Assembly: GCA_014634225.1 (NCBI GenBank)
Contig: BLFN01000502.1
Span: 4,400,393-4,410,392 of the forward strand
Source of the DNA: Acropora yongei
Lineage: Eukaryota > Cnidaria > Anthozoa > Scleractinia > Acroporidae
Reading direction: 5' to 3'
DNA length: 10,000 nucleotides
Positions 9,601-10,000 of this stretch are shown here, piece after piece; the first letter of the stretch is position 1, and every line of letters starts with the position of its first letter. The notes under the pieces are model-generated. The model was not told the DNA's origin. It saw only the letters and a program-made list of their open reading frames with translations, and made no database searches. A program made the translations under genes and the position numbers.

Positions 9601-9868
9601 CCGCCTCCTCCGCTAATTGAGTTGATCTTCGAATTTACTGGCAGGTCGTTTAGTTCGCAGCTCTCAGGGACCAACACATCCTCCTTGTGACCTAGACACA
9701 GTTGTCCGTAGCTATTTGCACCCTAAATGTATCATGAAGCAACAAAATGAATTCTACGTCCGACTAAACTGCAAAATCTTGACGTTTCTTTTTTTTTTTT
9801 CTCTTATAGTCGCCTACCCATGAAAGTAATTGGGCTTTCTTGCAGGGATTTAATTCGCTGGCCGCCAT
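4000..9868 (-). CDS. SERGEF: SERGEF-like RCC1-repeat protein, 10 exons, 389 aa
   Basis: The spliced CDS joins minus-strand exons 9868-9818, 9722-9581, 9261-9112, 8620-8529, 8136-8073, 7929-7840, 7193-6939, 5352-5228, 4613-4577 and 4163-4000. All introns are GT-AG, the phases agree and the frame is open. Seven RCC1 turns are visible: GANSYGQL (residue 18), GWNNQGQLGLG (73), GSNYFGQLGTG (122), GANKKGQVGLG (175), GSNQHGQCG (229), GRADYGQLGLG (290) and GWNEHGICGTG (344). Between them lie the usual blade strands such as GGGGHTAVIT, VACGWNHTLAIT, AAGLRHSAVAL and CGGGHSFAV. Order and spacing follow vertebrate SERGEF/DelGEF, including WGRADYGQLG and WGWNEHG. In mammals this protein binds the exocyst subunit Sec5 and limits secretion of proteoglycans and hyaluronan; exchange activity is inferred from the RCC1 fold. 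The start is chosen because an in-frame TAG lies two codons upstream. The protein ends right after the last blade, so it lacks the C-terminal tail of the roughly 458-residue human protein. Family membership is very secure; orthology to SERGEF is likely. Confidence 0.92.
4164..4576 (-). other. SERGEF intron 9
   Basis: A 413-base GT-AG phase 1 intron. On the plus strand it contains A-rich runs at 4507-4562, which are T-rich just after the donor on the minus strand. It also holds three CCAAT pentamers in a 160-base span (about 4211, inverted at 4333, and 4366). Confidence 0.85.
4577..4613 (-). CDS. SERGEF: SERGEF exon 9 (37-base micro-exon)
   Basis: The acceptor is ttcttag and the donor is gtgagt, phase 0 in and phase 1 out. 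It encodes IACGAEHNMVLT plus a split Gly codon, matching human VSCGSEHNLAIIG. A gene finder could easily miss it, but without it the propeller lacks one strand and the phases of exons 8 and 10 do not agree. Confidence 0.9.
4614..5227 (-). other. SERGEF intron 8
   Basis: A 614-base phase 0 intron. A small perfect hairpin (gtaactt-aac-aagttac) lies at 5077-5093. The overlapping plus-strand open frames here read through the exon 9 antisense and look accidental. Nothing else is recognised. Confidence 0.85.
5228..5352 (-). CDS. SERGEF: SERGEF exon 8 (blade 6)
   Basis: The acceptor is ccaccag and the donor is gtatat, phase 1 in and phase 0 out. It encodes EDQRVFAWGRADYGQLGLG and ends VEGATQ. WGRADYGQLG is identical in human SERGEF, as is the start of GATEVSCGSEHN across the exon 8-9 junction. 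Confidence 0.95.
5628..6090. mobile_element. Older fold-back element hosting the MITE
   Basis: The arm 5729-5742 plus 5978-6010 (ttgaagatatggaa then tttctcctctcatgttcaac onward) pairs with 6031-6074. The inner part, gttcaactc-atatctca, is almost perfect. Upstream, 5628-5643 and 5649-5663 form a further hairpin (cacacgcgaaaaaatt against its near complement), followed by a CCAAT box. Arrangement and wording resemble a repeat family common in coral genomes, as I remember it. The outer boundaries are approximate and target duplications were not found. Confidence 0.6.
5743..5977. mobile_element. MITE-like fold-back element with 87-bp terminal inverted repeats
   Basis: Positions 5741-5827 and 5893-5979 are inverted copies of 87 bases without gaps and with about 14 mismatches (roughly 84 percent identity). 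The similarity weakly continues inward to about 5842. The AT-rich centre has no coding frame, so the element is non-autonomous. It interrupts one arm of another inverted repeat, and removing 5743-5977 restores that arm. A 2-bp target duplication is present but ambiguous (AT at 5742-5743/5977-5978, or TA one base over). The termini read agaccattt; I do not assign a superfamily. Confidence 0.82.
6330..6541. repeat. Possible retroposon (SINE-like) fragment
   Basis: This stretch is markedly more GC-rich than the flanking intron. It contains internal AGCCAGC-like near repeats (6380-6405) and the phrase gctcgcttcgctcgcag, then turns into ...caattattatgaat and the TTA/TAG microsatellite. A body followed by a simple-repeat tail is typical of SINE and LINE 3' ends. 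A minus-strand frame of 84 codons crosses it but has no recognisable protein. I see no clear tRNA-like promoter boxes. Confidence 0.35.
6542..6614. repeat. Compound microsatellite (TTA)5-(TAG)20
   Basis: Five TTA units (6542-6556) run into twenty uninterrupted TAG units (6555-6614), then CAG and TAT. The uninterrupted run suggests a recent, probably length-variable locus. It lies within SERGEF intron 7, so length change would not affect the protein. Confidence 0.98.
6745..6787. repeat. Inverted repeat with 11-bp arms
   Basis: gaaaaagtatt (6745-6755) and aatactttttc (6777-6787) are exact complements across 21 bases. It lies in intron 7 upstream of its donor side. No function is inferred. Confidence 0.6.
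6939..7193 (-). CDS. SERGEF: SERGEF exon 7 (blades 4-5, largest exon)
   Basis: The acceptor is tcaacag and the donor is gtttga, phase 1 in and out. It encodes VAAGSHHTAALTDTGEVF, then CWGSNQHGQCG, a Glu- and Pro-rich loop (about residues 238-250), and ends SGWSHLLAVT. Human SERGEF has [26 protein letters not shown] and SGWTHLVAQT at matching places, so this is the exon that best identifies the gene. Confidence 0.96.
7194..7839 (-). other. SERGEF intron 6
   Basis: A 646-base phase 1 intron. A 9-bp inverted pair, gtgtcataa (7508-7516) and ttatgacac (7646-7654), encloses 147 bases and might be a degenerate MITE. Inside is a 17-base tandem pair with tacatgctatt repeated at 7620 and 7637. A-rich runs follow at 7670-7698. 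Confidence 0.85.
7840..7929 (-). CDS. SERGEF: SERGEF exon 6 (blade 4)
   Basis: The acceptor is ttttgtaag and the donor is gtttga (non-consensus at +3 to +5), phase 1 in and out. It encodes GDGSVWCCGANKKGQVGLG, then a short linker ending LKQ. The clear RCC1 turn and frame continuity on both sides support it. Human SERGEF is more divergent here (GLASCGRR...). Confidence 0.88.
7930..8072 (-). other. SERGEF intron 5
   Basis: A 143-base phase 1 intron. An alternative acceptor (attttacag, ending at 8034) is present, but the reading from it meets TGA after about a dozen codons, so exon 6 starts at 7929. Confidence 0.85.
8073..8136 (-). CDS. SERGEF: SERGEF exon 5 (64 bases, blade 3 inner strands)
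   Basis: It encodes CFAKQEAVSIAAGLRHSAVAL, which corresponds to human EKVVCIAAGLRHAVA, and ends at donor gtaagc (phase 1). The acceptor is the second AG of a tandem ccagtag. Using the first AG would put TAG in frame as the first codon of the exon. The small size explains why no open frame of notable length marks it. Confidence 0.88.
8137..8528 (-). other. SERGEF intron 4
   Basis: A 392-base phase 0 intron that ends in the tandem acceptor ccag-tag. It is AT-rich with no recognised element. Confidence 0.87.
8529..8620 (-). CDS. SERGEF: SERGEF exon 4 (blade 3, first half)
   Basis: The acceptor is tttttcag and the donor gtgagt directly after the codon GAG, phase 1 in and phase 0 out. It encodes EAGLYVWGSNYFGQLGTG and ends RPTLCE, which corresponds to RRCVVPQAIE in human SERGEF. 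Confidence 0.93.
8621..9111 (-). other. SERGEF intron 3
   Basis: A 491-base phase 1 intron. It includes an AT-only palindromic stretch near 8898-8922 (aaatttaa repeats). Nothing else is recognised. Confidence 0.88.
9112..9261 (-). CDS. SERGEF: SERGEF exon 3 (blade 2)
   Basis: The acceptor is ttgtattag and the donor is gtaact, phase 1 in and phase 1 out. It encodes ESQDLFMCGWNNQGQLGLG and ends VACGWNHTLAIT. This parallels the human LFVCGLNKDGQLGLG and QQVACGWDFTIML segments. Confidence 0.95.
9262..9580 (-). other. SERGEF intron 2
   Basis: A 319-base phase 1 intron with gtgcga donor and tattag acceptor. Overlapping plus-strand frames of 70-81 codons run antisense to exon 2 and are not considered genes. 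Confidence 0.88.
9581..9722 (-). CDS. SERGEF: SERGEF exon 2 (blade 1)
   Basis: The acceptor is tttag and the donor is gtgcga, leaving phase 1. The exon encodes GANSYGQLCLGHKED followed by a linker and SISGGGGHTAVIT. HKED and LND are shared with human SERGEF. The second Gly of the usual GQLGLG turn is Cys here (TGT, residue 26). Confidence 0.93.
9723..9817 (-). other. SERGEF intron 1
   Basis: A 95-base phase 0 intron with gtaggc donor and acatttag acceptor. A 13-base A run (minus strand) lies near its donor. Confidence 0.82.
9818..9868 (-). CDS. SERGEF: SERGEF exon 1 (start codon, residues 1-17)
   Basis: It begins ATGGCGGCC and ends with the codon TGG at donor gtaggc (phase 0). The peptide MAASELNPCKKAQLLSW joins exon 2 to read ...LLSW-GANSYGQL, matching the human LFAWGANSYGQL start of blade 1. 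The base at -3 of the ATG is C, so its context is only moderate; +4 is G. Confidence 0.85.
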
Positions 9869-10000
9869 CTGCTAATCCTCCACATTTTTCTTCGAGTTAA
9901 ACGTTGTGTTTTGATTAACGATGTGTCCCTCCATCGTTCCCAGTTCGTGAGCGTAAAAGGTTGAGGATTTAGTAATACCCTCAAATAGGTTTCCTGCCTT
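9869..10000 (-). promoter_or_regulatory. Presumed SERGEF 5' leader and proximal promoter
   Basis: This is the sequence upstream of the SERGEF ATG up to the window edge. I see no TATA box at a sensible distance. Apart from the two upstream ATGs no element stands out. The bases just before the ATG (gattagcag) resemble a splice acceptor but lack a pyrimidine tract, so a spliced leader exon is possible yet unlikely. Confidence 0.4.
9872..9934 (-). promoter_or_regulatory. Upstream ORF in SERGEF leader (20 codons)
   Basis: An ATG in good context (A at -3, G at +4) opens 20 codons reading MEGHIVNQNTTFNSKKNVED. It ends in TAG three bases before the SERGEF ATG, in the same frame. If the transcript starts upstream of 9934, this ORF should reduce initiation at the main start. 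The transcription start is unknown, so its inclusion in the mRNA is inferred. A second ATG at 9885-9883 opens a 12-codon frame overlapping exon 1 and ending at 9850. Confidence 0.45.

Noticed and set aside
9404..9690. Two overlapping plus-strand frames of 70-81 codons
   Set aside because: They are antisense to exon 2 and intron 2 of SERGEF.

Overview
This is eukaryotic (metazoan) nuclear DNA. It is AT-rich, carries GT-AG introns, a microsatellite and fold-back repeats, and shows no bacterial-style gene packing. The repeats and the gene structure suggest a cnidarian, most likely an anthozoan such as a stony coral. That placement rests on general resemblance, not on a search.

The main content is one complete, intron-rich gene on the minus strand. 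It starts with ATG at 9868 and stops with TGA at 4000-4002. Ten exons were assembled by hand from RCC1-type peptide segments, GT-AG boundaries and matching phases (0,1,1,0,1,1,1,0,1). Together they give 1170 coding bases and 389 residues, with seven RCC1 signature turns forming a predicted seven-bladed propeller. The best match is SERGEF (DelGEF, secretion-regulating guanine nucleotide exchange factor). Two features may affect its expression. A 20-codon upstream ORF in good start context ends three bases before the ATG. A tandem CAG-TAG splice acceptor at exon 5 would bring in an immediate stop if the first AG is used.

The left third (1-3140) holds two long plus-strand open frames, 76-678 and 2433/2489-3139, with no recognised family. 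The second looks like a real last exon or a single-exon gene. A donor inside the first and an acceptor before the second are phase compatible, so they could belong to one gene. This gene and SERGEF would converge tail to tail across 3140-4000, where possible poly(A) signals for both strands and a GC-rich hairpin lie.

Intron 7 of SERGEF (5353-6938) is a repeat trap. It holds a 235-bp fold-back element (5743-5977) inserted in one arm of another fold-back element (about 5628-6090), a possible retroposon fragment (about 6330-6540), and a (TTA)5-(TAG)20 microsatellite. The other introns and the 680-2430 stretch show little beyond small palindromes.
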